In this document: positions 10,977 through 21,449 of the stretch, piece after piece
Numbering within the stretch: the stretch's first letter is position 1
Layout: each line of letters begins with the position of its first letter
Assembly: GCA_026182355.1 (NCBI GenBank)
Contig: JAPFBL010000376.1
Coordinates: 1-64,000, forward strand
Direction of reading: 5' to 3'
DNA from: Hermatobates lingyangjiaoensis
Lineage: Eukaryota > Arthropoda > Insecta > Hemiptera > Hermatobatidae
Length of the DNA stretch: 64,000 nt
Notes under the pieces: model-generated
Databases searched by the model: none
Told to the model about the DNA's origin: nothing
Seen by the model: only the letters and a program-made list of their open reading frames with translations
Position numbers and translations under genes: made by a program

Positions 10977-11138
10977 TGTGAGTGTGTGTTTATGTGTGGT
11001 GTACGTATGTCTGCTGTCCTGTGTATGTGGGGTCTACATTCGAGTCTATAGAGTACTTCTTTGTATCTAATTCGCTTGACAGAAACGACAAATAAAATTT
11101 AATAAACGTGATCACCAACACCGATAAAAAGAGGCCAG

Positions 11139-11450
11139 GTTAGCTCAGCTGTTAACGTACTTGCCTCTGGGCTGGTCCCATTTTTGCCGAGGATTGGTCT
11201 CTACCTGACCCTCGATTTATTCACGGGGAAGGTAATTAAATTTGTATACGTCATCCCTCGGAGAAGATGTTAAGCCGTCGTTTCGTTCTCGAGCCTCTAC
11301 AATATCAGGTACTTGTTAAAGATCCCTACTCAAAATGCACTTGAGTTAGGTAAAATTTAAGACTCCCAATGTAGAATCTGGGAATCACCGATCAAACAAT
11401 AAGCTGGTAAAAGGCTGACGTTATCACCCACTGGGAGATCGGTTTAAACA
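11139..11450 (+). mobile_element. tRNA-derived SINE
   Basis: The head GGTTAGCTCAGCTGTTAACG matches an A box and is followed by a weak B box (GGATTGGTCTC). The body shares CCCTCGATTTATTCA, CATCCCTCGGAGAAG, a GTTAAAGATCCCTACTCAAA block and GACTCCCA(A/C)TGTAGAATC with the minus-strand copy at 51600-51938, which proves a dispersed family. Confidence 0.8.
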
Positions 11451-13017
11451 ATAAAAATACAAATAAACACCGATAAAATGAAAACTTGGTTAACGCACCG
11501 CATCTCTTCCCCCAATAGTCATCCCCAATTACCTCAAAAAAATCTGGAGTGGCCTACACTCTACTTTACTATAAGTAACTCAATGTCAAATTTCTTGAGT
11601 ATATAAAACATAACGTATCATTTAAGCATAACATAAAAATCTAAATGGGATATAATTATTAGCATTGCATTTGTGAGGTAGTACAGATAGTGATTGAAGG
11701 ACATATCAATTTATAAGCTTATTTTTGTACATCACAAATAATTTATTATTTGCAAATAATTTCATTAGTATAACTACAGCAGTAATATCATTTTTGAAAA
11801 ACCAATGTGAACATTTCTTGAAACGAAATATTATCCTACAAGAGAACATGGCTATTGTTCAAATAGCCAGTAGATTTCTTACATCGTTTACTTAACATCC
11901 TTCTACATTGAATATTAATGTAAAATTTTCAAATTTAAAACAGTAAAATACCCTTTTTTTCTCTGAAAAAATCTTAAACAGCGAAGAAAATGTTGTTTTA
12001 AGGTGATTTGTTAATTAAAGATGTACGATAATTACAGTTATTAATCTCTAAACGAAAGATTTATATTTTTGAATTATCTTTTACATTTTTGGTTTTTAAC
12101 AGAATTATTATACTGGGAATTTTATGGCTTCTTAGTATTTAATAAGATCATTTTCCTTCCCCTTTGGTCAAATAACATATATACGAATTTTTTTTTAATG
12201 AGTGTTATCATTTACCTGCACAATATTATTCCTCTTACATCTCTTATAAGTCAATAATATATTTTAATTTTTCCATTAGAAACATCAATTTTATCTCAGT
12301 GGATTCGCTCAAATAATTTCTAAGTCAATGTAAACAATGTAAAAAAAATACAAAAAATTCGACAAGTATAGCAGGTGATCTCTTAGTCTAGGATAAACAA
12401 AGAGTTTTTATATCGTTATTGCTCTTTTCCGTAATTGAAACTTCATAATTTTTTTTTTATGAATTGCTAATGTTTTGTTCCATTTTTGGTCAAATTTTCA
12501 TAATTTTTTAACGACCGTTTAGCGTCAAAAAAAACATTTTCTGAAAACACAAATCGTACTCTAACGCCCCTTTAGCGAATGTAATTTTAGAAAAAAATAT
12601 CTCAACTCATTGCCCATATAATGTTCTATTTATAGGCATAGTTTCATTCTGTCCGTCAAACAGTATGGCTTGTATCGCTCTCACAAGGTTTGAGATTGAT
12701 TTATAAGTCAAAATTTGTACATTTTATTGAAAAAAAAAATTTTCCTGTTGATATAAAATTTTGAATATATTTTTCGTTTGTTCCATTTGTAACCCTCAAA
12801 GATAATGTCAAAATCTCAAAACTCTAGGGTTAGTAGTTTAGGAGAAATAAATGTTTAAAAAAAACGGTTTTTGGCAAAAAAAGTGACTTTCCCATCATGC
12901 ATAAATCTTCCCAAACAATAGGGATCTTCGTCTAAATGGGGCCCATTTTTGTGTAAAATATCAACTTGATCCATCAAAGATTCTGGACCGTAGCGTGGTA
13001 ACAAGCAATGCTAAACA

Positions 13018-13062
13018 CCACCCACCCACCCACCCACCCACCCACCCACCCACCCACCCACC
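13018..13062. repeat. (CCCA)n tract in left arm
   Basis: About 11 CCCA units. The mirrored tract in the right arm (13795-13821) is (GGGT)n with fewer units. The G-rich strand could form quadruplexes. Confidence 0.9.
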
Positions 13063-13195
13063 CCACACACACACAGACATCATTGTAAAAACTTCATAAA
13101 ACGACTTCTGGGACCTCAAAACATGTAATTCCGTCAAAATCTCGAGATCGAATTTTTTCACGATCACTATACTTTACTTATAGTAAAGTAAAAAA

Positions 13196-13664
13196 GTACA
13201 ACACATCATACTAATACAAAGGCTAGCATTAAGCTTTTTTGAACCAGGAAGTGGTTTATTATCTGATTTATCAAATAGATGATAGAAAACTCTACCATAT
13301 AGGCTAGCCACATTAACAAGTGATTGTACTTTGCATCCTCTCAAAGTTAAAAGGTTTACTCGATTTTCCATCAACTTCATTAAAAAAAAATTAGAATCAT
13401 AACCAAGCTGCAAACCTTCCATTTTTAGTACTGAAGGCATGAATACTGTTTTGACATGAGTCATGTACTTTTAGAAGTAGAAGAAACCATAACCAAGAGG
13501 ACACATACTGAAATTACAAAATAACACAGATTTCTGTATGCCTAATTCTAAAACATAGAGAAAAAGAATAAAATAATAAATTAGATGGATAGGGTAGTCC
13601 AGTGGATTGAGTACTCTCTTCTGGTTTGGTAGATTCAGGGTTCGATTCTCACCCTGGCTCTCAA
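13196..13664. other. Spacer of the giant foldback
   Basis: A minus-strand frame (13174-13464, 96 residues) has coding-like composition without low complexity, but I recognise no family. The right end (13583-13664) is tRNA-like, with TAGTCCAGTGG and GGTTCGATTC as possible A and B boxes, abutting the arm exactly. Confidence 0.4.
13583..13664 (+). mobile_element. tRNA-like / SINE-head sequence
   Basis: A-box and B-box matches are spaced as in a tRNA gene, and CAGGG/CCCTG can pair around the B box, but acceptor and anticodon stems are poor. A SINE head or decayed tRNA is likelier than a working tRNA. Confidence 0.4.
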
Positions 13665-15309
13665 TTTTTTACTTTACTATAAGTAAAGTATAGTGATCGT
13701 GAAAAAATTCGATATCGAGATTTTGACGGAATTACATGTTTTGAGGTACCAGAAGTCGTTTTATGACGTTTTTACGATGATGTCTGTGTGTGTGTGGGTG
13801 GGTGGGTGGGTGGGTGGGTGCGTGTGTTAGCATTGCTTGTTACCACGCTACGGTCCAGAATCTTTGATGGATCAAATTGATATTTTATAAAAAAATGGGC
13901 CCCATAAAGGCGAAGATCCCTATTGTTTGGGAAGAATTACGCATTATGGGAAAGTCACTTTTTTTGCCAAAAACCGTTTTTTTTAAAACATTTATTTCTC
14001 CTAAACTGATAATCCTAGGGTTTTGAAATTTTGACATTATCTTTGAGATTTCAAATGCAACAAACGAAAAATATATTCAGAATTTTAAAACAACAGGAAA
14101 TATTTTTTTTCAATAAAATATAAAAATTTTGACTTATAATTCAATCTCAAACCTTGTGAGAGCGATACAAGCCATACTGTTTGACGGACAAAAATGAAAC
14201 TATGCCTACAAATAGAACATTATATGGAGAATGAGTTGAGATATTTTTTTCTAAATTTACATTCGCTAAAGGGGCGTTACAGTACGATTTGTGTTTTCAG
14301 AAAATGTTTTTTTGACGCTAAACGGCTCGTTAAAAAATAATGAAAATTTGACCAAAAATGGAACAAAAAATTAACAATTCACAAAAAAAAAATCATGAAG
14401 TTTCAATTACGGGAAAGAGCAATAACGATATAAAAACTCTTTGTTTATCCTAGACTAAGAGATCACCTGCTATACTTGTCAAATTTTTTGTATTTCTTTA
14501 CATTGTTTACATTGACTTAGAAATTTTTTGAACGAATCCACTGAGATAAAATTGATGTTTGATGTTTCTAATGGAAAAATGAAAATATATTATTGACTTA
14601 TAAGAGATGTAAGAGGAATAATATTGTGCAGGTAAATGATAACACTCATTAAAAAAAAATTCGTATATATGTTATTTGACCAAGGGGAAGGGAAATGATC
14701 TTATTAAATACTAAGAAGCCATAAAATTCCCAGTATAATAATTCTGTTAAAAACCAAAAATGTAAAACATAATTCAAAATATAAATCTTTCGTTTAGAGA
14801 TTAATAACTGTAATTATCGTACATCTTTAATTAACAAATCACCTTAAAACAACATTTTCTTCGCTGTTTAACAAGTTTTTCAGAGAAAAAAAGGGTATTT
14901 TACTTTTTCAAATTTGAAAATTTTACATTAATATTCAATGTAGGAGGATGTCAAGTAAACGATGTAAGAAATCTACTGGCTATTTGAACAATAGCCATGT
15001 TCTCTTGTAGGATAATATTTCGTATCAAGAAATGTTCACTTTGGTTTTTCAAAAATGTTATTACTGCTGTAGTTATACTAATGAAATTATTTGCAAATAA
15101 TAAATTATTTGTGATGTACAAAAATAAGCTTATAAATTGATCTGTCCTTCAATCACTATCTGTACTACCTCACGAATGTAATGCTAATAATTATATCCCA
15201 TTTAGATATTTATGTTATACTTAAATGATACGTTATGTTTTATATACTCAAGAAATTTGACATTGAGTTACTTATAGTAAAGTAGAGTGTAGGCCACTCC
15301 AGATTTTTT

Positions 15310-16411
15310 CACTAGGAAAATGGAAAAATCTGAGCACGTTTTCCCTTAAGGAGGACGTTAAGCAGTAAGTTTCTAACTTCTAACATGTCAAGTACACTTT
15401 AAATATCTAAATAAACTACTCTAAATATACTTCAGCTAACCGAAATTCAAGACTCCAAATTTATAATGTATAATACAGGACTCTATAATCTAGCTCATCC
15501 AATTCTAAAATGGGTGCAAAATAATAAATGAGCCATACTTTCTGCCACACTCTAGAACAACAATAAAAGTTAAAAGCCTATAAGTGTGGAAATTGGAAAA
15601 CAAAGGATAAAATAAACTTCTAACCATAACTAATATTAATTAATAGAAAATTCTCTCTAGAGTAACAAAGTAATATTTCAAATATAAACAGGAAAAAATA
15701 ATCAACTCTCAAATATGTCTAAACAGAATAATAAAATAGAAGAACAAATAATTTTTTCTTTATCAATATAATAGAATAAGCCTAATTGAGCCTAAGTACA
15801 AAGAAAGAAACAACAGAAAAAATTGTACTTAAGTTACATTAAACCAAAGGTCACATATAAATTATTAATAATAAACTGCCCTTCATAAAAAAATATTTTG
15901 ATATAATATCATTTTATTAGCGTGATAATTATTTAACCTATAATACATTAGCATATTTTAAACAATTTATTCTTTTTTCTCAGACATCCCATTGGATTTG
16001 TCAACTAAAAATGAACAATCTGATGTAATGTAATTTAAATTTGAAATTATAAAAACCGTTCAACACTTTCCTTTTCCTTTTAATTTTTCAATTTTCTTAC
16101 AAAGTAGGTTACCTTTTGAAAACTGAAGTTTCCTTTGTTATTTTTCAAGAAATAAGATATTATTACAGTAATCTCAACGTGCTTTCTCTAAGAGAAAGTT
16201 TTGTATAGGTCGTTGAATAAAATTACAATTTTTATTATGATAATCTAACCAAACTTCTTTCATCATATCAGAGTATCTTTCAAAGTAATACGAGTATATA
16301 CAATTAAACAATTTGTCACACTCATTTTATTTAATTTACTTAAATATTCAAATATATTCAAAACTAATAAGTAATTTTAAATATTTTGAATCAAAATAGT
16401 TACAAAAACTC
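15310..16411. other. AT-rich unique sequence
   Basis: No gene or repeat family recognised. Confidence 0.5.
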
Positions 16412-16441
16412 TATATATATATATATATATATATAGTTTAA

Positions 16442-17039
16442 CGCACCTACCCTATCTGTCACAAGACCTCTTGTACCTCTGGTAACTGCGTTTACCATTT
16501 GGATTGCACCCAGTGTGATTCTTTTTATGTGGGTTTGGCTTCCACCAAGCTAACCCTGCGTATGAATAATCACAGGTCATCCGTTGGCAAACGCAGTGAC
16601 CTTCCCGTTGCTACTCATGCCAGTTCTCACGGACTCAGTTTCAATGACTGTTTCCTTGTACAGGTCCTGAGGCAGATTGATCAGACTAATTCGAAAGTCA
16701 CTCTGAGAGCTTCAGAAGAAGCACTTATTAGTCTTCTGGGCGGTAGATCGGCTCCTGGACTTAACCTCAATCGTTTTTTTTTTTAAAGTTGTTATCAGCT
16801 TTTAATTTTATTTTAGTTAAATGTTTTCATTTTTTATTTTTTATTTGGCTTTTATCTCTTTATCTTCCTTGTCTACCTTTCCTCCGAAAGTTGGCTACAC
16901 TGTTTGAGTGCTTCAGTTCGAACGCCAAGTCAGTCGTTATCAGCCTTTGGAGCGATTCACATCTATTCCTGAAGACGAGGACATCGAAATATAGTAGTGA
17001 GTTCAGTGATTTCTTTTCTATGTGTTCTTTTGAAAATTC

Positions 17040-17043
<4 letters not shown>
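16442..17043 (+). pseudogene. PLE 3' module: zinc-knuckle, GIY-YIG, 3'UTR, hammerhead
   Basis: Starts at the edge of (TA)n (16412-16435). The frame 16442-16786 opens with a Cys-rich stretch (YPICHKTSC, SGNCVYHLDCTQC), then the YVG block of the endonuclease (FYVGLASTKL, MNNHRSS) and the tail LRASEEALISLLGGRS plus PGLNLNR. This is the GIY-YIG nuclease that PLEs carry after the RT. No RT is present, so it is a 5'-truncated remnant. A ~170-bp 3'UTR leads to a hammerhead-like motif, and the element ends at (TA)n 17044-17076. Confidence 0.85.
16956..17002 (+). ncRNA. Hammerhead-like motif in PLE 3'UTR
   Basis: CTGAAGA at 16969-16975, extra C, a weak 2-bp stem II (GA..TC), then GAAATATA (stem III ATAT, A at the cleavage position). 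Confidence 0.5.
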
Positions 17044-17077
<34 letters not shown>

Positions 17078-17132
17078 CAAAATATATATACAAAATTGTC
17101 ACAATAACACATGTCATAAATATTCAGGTAAC

Positions 17133-17469
17133 TCACCACAAATGATTGAAGATAATCGCTCTGAGGCCTTTCGTTTATCAGATTGTCAGAGAGCAAGTAA
17201 ATACAAGTTGTTGGCAGGTTATGGATTTTGATTTGAAGTAGGATAAAGTTTGGCATCATTGACAGTATTTTTCCCCATTACAATAAATTACTATTCCCTA
17301 TTAGTTAAACAAATCAATACTATTTTTAATGGAATAGGAGAAAATACTGTCAATGATGCCAATCTTCAACATACTTTAAATCAAAATCCATAACCTGTAT
17401 TCACTTGCTCTCTGACGACGTGAAAACAAAAGGCCTCAGAGCTATTATCTTTAATCATTTGTGGTGAAT
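17133..17469. mobile_element. B-family PLE terminal foldback
   Basis: Arms 17133-17275 and 17337-17469 with a 61-bp spacer. Outer ends read TCACCACAAATGATT. Each arm carries the B-family motif with GCTCT/AGAGC stem I and AGGCCT stem III. Confidence 0.85.
17407..17442 (+). ncRNA. Hammerhead-like motif, B family
   Basis: GCTCT, CTGACGA at 17412-17418, extra C, GTGAAAAC, AAA (G lost from GAAA), AGGCCT, C, AGAGC. Stem I is a perfect 5 bp. The G-to-A change in the core should impair cleavage. Confidence 0.6.
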
Positions 17470-17475
17470 ATATAA

Positions 17476-17753
17476 ATTCCCTTTCAATCTATATATAAAT
17501 ATTGATAAAAGTATCAACCGTGAAATAGAAACAAAACTAAAGTTTATCGGGACTCGATCAGTTCTTCAGGTTCAAATTAAACTCTCAATGTCAACGTTTC
17601 GTTTTTATTTAAACCTTATTGCATAGGCAGAAATATAAATAGGAGTGTCACGTGTTCATCAAAACTAGACAGTTGTTGTTGAAATTTACAGACTATTTTT
17701 CTTTGTAAAATAATTTGAAAAAGAATAGAAAACCGAAATGTAATACTCTTATT

Positions 17754-17755
<2 letters not shown>
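17476..17755 (-). mobile_element. F-family PLE terminus
   Basis: Single arm matching one side of the 37150-37580 foldback and the 3' terminus of the PLE at 33538-35534: GATAAAAGTATC, CGGGACTCG, GTTCTTCAG, CAACGTTTCG, GCATAGGCAGAAATATAAA, TAGACAGTTGTTGTTG. Confidence 0.7.
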
Positions 17756-17784
<29 letters not shown>

Positions 17785-17859
17785 ATACATTAGTCCTAGT
17801 AACAATTATAATTATACTATATATATATATATATAAAATTCAATAAAAAGTTAAAGACG

Positions 17860-18060
17860 AATAGATAAATTAAAAACAGACACATATAGTTCCTAATTTT
17901 GGTTTAAACCGGCATCAATTGTCTCTGCACCACTGGGCTTGGTTTCACTCTCTCATCTCTCCTGATCATGATTCAAACCAAAAATTAAAGCCTGTTAATG
18001 TATATCACTAATTTATCAATATTTCTTTATCTATAATTTCATTTGTCTTTTTCGGATCGA
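17860..18060. mobile_element. G-family foldback, diverged
   Basis: Short inverted arms with TTTGGTTTAAACC on the left, CTGATCA..GATTCAAACC on the right, and the G-family spacer (CTCTGCACCACTGGGCTTGG). TA tracts lie on both sides (17818-17836, 18077-18090). The core is broken. Confidence 0.6.
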
Positions 18061-18090
18061 TTTTTTATCGAAAAAGTATATATATATATA

Positions 18091-18552
18091 AAACTATTTT
18101 TACACTAAACACGTGCATTTTATGACAACAGTACAAAAATGTTGTAATTTTTTCTTTACCATAGATCTCTAGGAAAGTTATCGTATAATAAAGATATTAC
18201 CTACATTACCTCTGTTAAAAAATATATTGAAATCAGGAATATTAGCAAGTTTAAGAGGTTATAAAACATTCATACATCAAACTGGTAAATCATTAAAAAT
18301 GCAAGTAAATATCATCAAAACTCTGTAGTTAGAGCTATACAAATAGTATGTTAATTTTATCCACAAATATTGAGAATAACTATGTCAATTGGACCGATTC
18401 TAAAATAATCGTCTAAATTAAAAAAGATTGATTTCAAGAAAAACTTTTTTTCAACATATTTATTTAAAACGCATATTTTACGCACAAACATATAAAGTAA
18501 GAGTAACACAAATGGCTTCGATACACATGAGTAGAAAATCAAACCCACTAGT
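18091..18552. other. AT-rich unique sequence
   Basis: Nothing recognised. Confidence 0.5.
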
Positions 18553-18894
18553 TCAACTTTTCATTTCGTATTTTGATTGTAGTATATTATCTAAGCAATA
18601 GATCCCTCGGCCATCTTCCCTTGAGTCATCTTTGGGATTCTGGGAAGGAAAGGAAGAAACGAAGTTTTGTACAAATGGATTTAGGTGAGAGGAAAGTTTG
18701 ATGTAAAACGGCTTATTATTAGCAGAGGCTAAATTTTGTTTAATTGGAATTCTTAGGTCCCTATGAAGAGTATGATTTCTGACATAATATGGTGCATTAG
18801 TGATAGTGTGGATGATTTTGGATTGCAATGACTGTATTTTATGAGTGTTTGAAGGTTTAAAAGAAATACTATAAAGTATTATTAATAAATACAA
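18553..18894 (-). pseudogene. Jockey-like LINE, C-terminal tail of RT polyprotein
   Basis: A 113-residue open frame contains HKIQSLQSKIIHTITNAP, YYVRNHTLHRDLRIP and LSSHLNPFV, the conserved region after the RT domain in Jockey-superfamily non-LTR retrotransposons. The frame ends normally at a stop, so the 5' part of the element is missing rather than the tail. A related fragment lies at 25897. No catalytic RT motif remains. Confidence 0.75.
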
Positions 18895-19210
18895 TAAATA
18901 TTAATAATGGTCTATTCAAAGAAGTCTCTGTATTAAGGACAGAGTAGTAGCCTTCTCTAACGGGATTAACAGTATGGTAACCAGCAGATAGCATTTCACT
19001 TATTTCTTCTTGACTTGTCCCTTTGTCCTCTTTCCTTGCCTTTTATGAATTTTAAAATAATACACTTACCTCTCTTCTCTCTCTATTACACAACACAAAT
19101 CAGCTTTCATTTCTTTAGTTTAACTACGACTCAGACTCAAAGCAGTTGTTTTGATTGAAAGATCTTAGTGCCAGTTTTAAATTTTTTACTCTGATTTAGT
19201 ATTGTTTTAA
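18895..19210 (+). mobile_element. Diverged A-family PLE terminus
   Basis: Has the A-family order: AGCAGATAG (as at 10690), a C/T-rich tract, ACTCAGACTC, AGCAGTTG, TTGAAAGATCTTAGTG. The CTGACGA box has become CAGACTC. Confidence 0.6.
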
Positions 19211-20335
19211 TTCCTCGTGTTTATTACAAAATCTATTTTATATACTTATATTTAATAAACATTTCTCAATGTTGGGTATTAGCAGTATTTCTTTATTTGA
19301 ACATTAATTGGTATCAACAAACTGACGAAGTAGTTGATTTACCTAACAATGTTGTGGACTAATATTTTTATTTTTAACATCTTTATTTACAAATAAATTA
19401 ATAATTACTAAAAAAAATTACTACTAAATTACTATATATAATAATATTCTAAATTTAAAAAACAATTAATACTATAACATTACCAAAATTGATAAATCAA
19501 AAACAACAGTGATCTTAAATAAGAAAGACTAAAAAAAAAATTGAAAACATTTAAATACTAAAAATATTTATTCTAAGTTAAAATTTAATACATTGGATAG
19601 GGTCAATAGTTTTTTTAATAAAAGATAAAAACTAATTTCAAAAATCAAAGAATTAATTTCTGATTTTTTTTTTAAAATTCCTTCATTGTGGTGCATTTAC
19701 AGGTTGATCAAAATACAAACATAATTTCTCCATACTATGCCTTATCCAAATGCTTGGTTAGGTTTTCCATGGATTAATGGGTAATTTTTAAGCAGCAATA
19801 ATACAAATAATATAATTTAATTAATAAATTGCATCGTTAATAGTAAAACATATTGATTAGTTTGTATGTAAAGTCACATTTTTATTACCATGGCAGCTGT
19901 AACTCATCTTTTCAACTTTCTGAAACTAATTAACTATTCTCTCCTGCTATCATAATCAAATTAATTAAATTATATCCCATTGATTGTTATTTACAATTTG
20001 AAAATAACTTTTACAAATAAAACTTTGGTCTAACTATGGATAATTGCTTAACCACCACAATCCTCCCCCCCCCCCCTCGAACCTGGGGGTAATTTATATA
20101 TAAAATTAATTGAAACTAAAATCTATTGTTCAATTCTACTTGATCAAATTAAAGGGTTCCGATATATTATGCCTTAATCCAAAATCAATGGAAAAAGGTG
20201 TCTTTAAAAAAAAATTAAATTCATTAGTGCCAACAATGTAAGAAGAAGTAAACGGTATATTGTACTTATTTGATCTCCCAAAGATTGACTAAAAAAGTTT
20301 AAAGCCATTTTTGTTGTTCCCATCCTATAATCTTT
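19211..20335. other. AT-rich sequence, one C homopolymer
   Basis: No gene recognised. A run of C (about 20065-20078) is flanked by TCC and TCGAACC. Confidence 0.5.
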
Positions 20336-20577
20336 ACGCGTTCATTCAAACTAGACAGTTGTTGTTGAAATCCGCAGGCAATTATTATTAGTAAAATAAT
20401 TTCTAATGTACTACTATAAAAACGAAGAATTACTATAAATAGATGGATTTATGTATGGATTTTCTTTTGTCTTCTCGTCATATCACTTTCTATTCTGATG
20501 ATGACCTTTGGTCGAAATATTGAAAGTGAGTCCTAGTGTATAGTACTGATTCCTCTTTTGTTTCTCTTCTCAAAGTA
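20336..20577 (+). mobile_element. PLE 3' terminus with hammerhead, ending in (TA)n
   Basis: An F-type internal fragment (AACTAGACAGTTGTTGTTG) is followed by a PLE 3' terminus whose last part (GAGTCCTAGTG, TTTCTCTTCTCAAAG) stops at TATATATATG. Confidence 0.65.
20484..20528 (+). ncRNA. Hammerhead-like motif with 7-bp stem I
   Basis: CACTTTC, TATT internal loop, CTGATGA at 20495-20501, extra T, stem II GACC-TTT-GGTC, GAA, ATAT, T, then GAAAGTG closing a perfect 7-bp stem I. All core bases are intact. Confidence 0.75.
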
Positions 20578-20599
20578 TATATATATATGTATATATAAC

Positions 20600-20750
20600 A
20601 AATTCAATAATATATCAACCGTTGGATAGAATAGGTGTATAATGTAATCGGGATTCGGTCAATTTTCCAGGATCAAAATCAAACTCTCAATGCCAACGTT
20701 TCGGTTTTATTTAAAACCTTTTTCATAGGCCTATAGGAAAATACGATCAG
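20600..20750 (-). mobile_element. F-family PLE terminus
   Basis: Shares AATATATCAACCG, ATCGGGATTCGGTC, CTCTCAATGCCAACG, TTTCGG and CATAGGCCTATAGG with other F copies. Single arm. Confidence 0.65.
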
Positions 20751-20754
20751 GAAC

Positions 20755-20925
20755 GGGCAAATATAGTTCAATGTACATAAAAGAGACCCAACCGTCTCTG
20801 GACCAGTGCGCTTGGTTTCCCTCTCTTATCTCTCCTGAAAATGGTTTGAACCGAAAATTAGAGACTGTAAGTGTGTGCATTTAATTTTTCTGTTTCTTTA
20901 TGTACATTGAAATATATATAAATAA
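20755..20925 (+). mobile_element. G-family terminus, left arm mostly deleted
   Basis: GTTCAATGTACATAAA joins directly to the spacer (CCGTCTCTGGACCAGTGCGC) and a full right arm. The motif at 20833-20868 reads CTGAAAA (G to A), so the core is damaged. Confidence 0.7.
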
Positions 20926-20929
20926 GTAT

Positions 20930-21300
20930 ATTATGAAATCGGGATCGGATTAATTTTCTAGGTTCAAAAATCAAACCCTCGTTCCTGACGTTTCTGTATT
21001 ATTCTAAAATCTTTTTCATAAACAGAAGTAAGAATTTTTTTTAATAAGAAACTGAATTTACGTTATTTATTCGAATTAAATATCTTAACATATGAATTAA
21101 TGTTAATTATGAATGTGGTTAGACTGGCTAGACAGTCTAGTCGAAGGTTTTCAAAAAAGTTTCTTAAAATTCCTATTTCTGCCTATAAAAAAAATTTTAA
21201 AACACCAAAAGGTTGGAAAGAATAGTTTGGTTTTTGAACCTAAATCCTTATTACATAATACACCCATTCTTGAAACGATTGATATATTATAGAATTTGTT
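20930..21300. mobile_element. F-family terminal foldback
   Basis: Arms about 20936-21050 and 21170-21290. The left has ATCGGGATCGG, GGTTCAAAAATC and CATAAACAGAAGTAAGAA. The right has ATTTCTGCCTATAAAAA and TTTGAACCTAAATCC. The spacer includes TAGACAGTCTAGTCGAAGG, also found after the PLE body at 35610. Confidence 0.65.
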
Positions 21301-21361
21301 ACATAAATATATATACTTTGAAAAATTTGAGAAACATACATGAAAAACAAATTCTATGACT

Positions 21362-21402
21362 CACATTCAATATTTCCACGGTTGTTATATTGAATGTGAA
21401 AT
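21362..21402. repeat. Short hairpin
   Basis: CACATTCAATAT / ATATTGAATGTG around about 15 bp. A hammerhead-box-like CTGACGA at about 21512-21518 (minus strand) lacks GAAA. Confidence 0.5.
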
Positions 21403-21449
21403 ATAACAATGAGATGTAACAATAACCGTGTTATTGGTCATTTTTTGCA

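Larger units (their letters stand above)
11536..15309. mobile_element. Giant foldback element
   Basis: Left arm 11536-13195 and right arm 13665-15309 are long reverse complements around a 469-bp spacer. Outer ends read AAAAATCTGGAGTGGCC and its complement, followed by CTTTACTATAAGTAA. The inner ends carry the related hairpin ACTTTACT-TAT-AGTAAAGT. Arms differ by scattered substitutions, small indels and microsatellite length. No transposase is seen. A partial relative sits at 5461-5705. It could be a non-autonomous foldback DNA transposon or a recombination-made palindrome. Confidence 0.9.

Noticed and set aside
20065..20078. Poly-C tract as a functional element
   Set aside because: Simple homopolymer with no structured surroundings.
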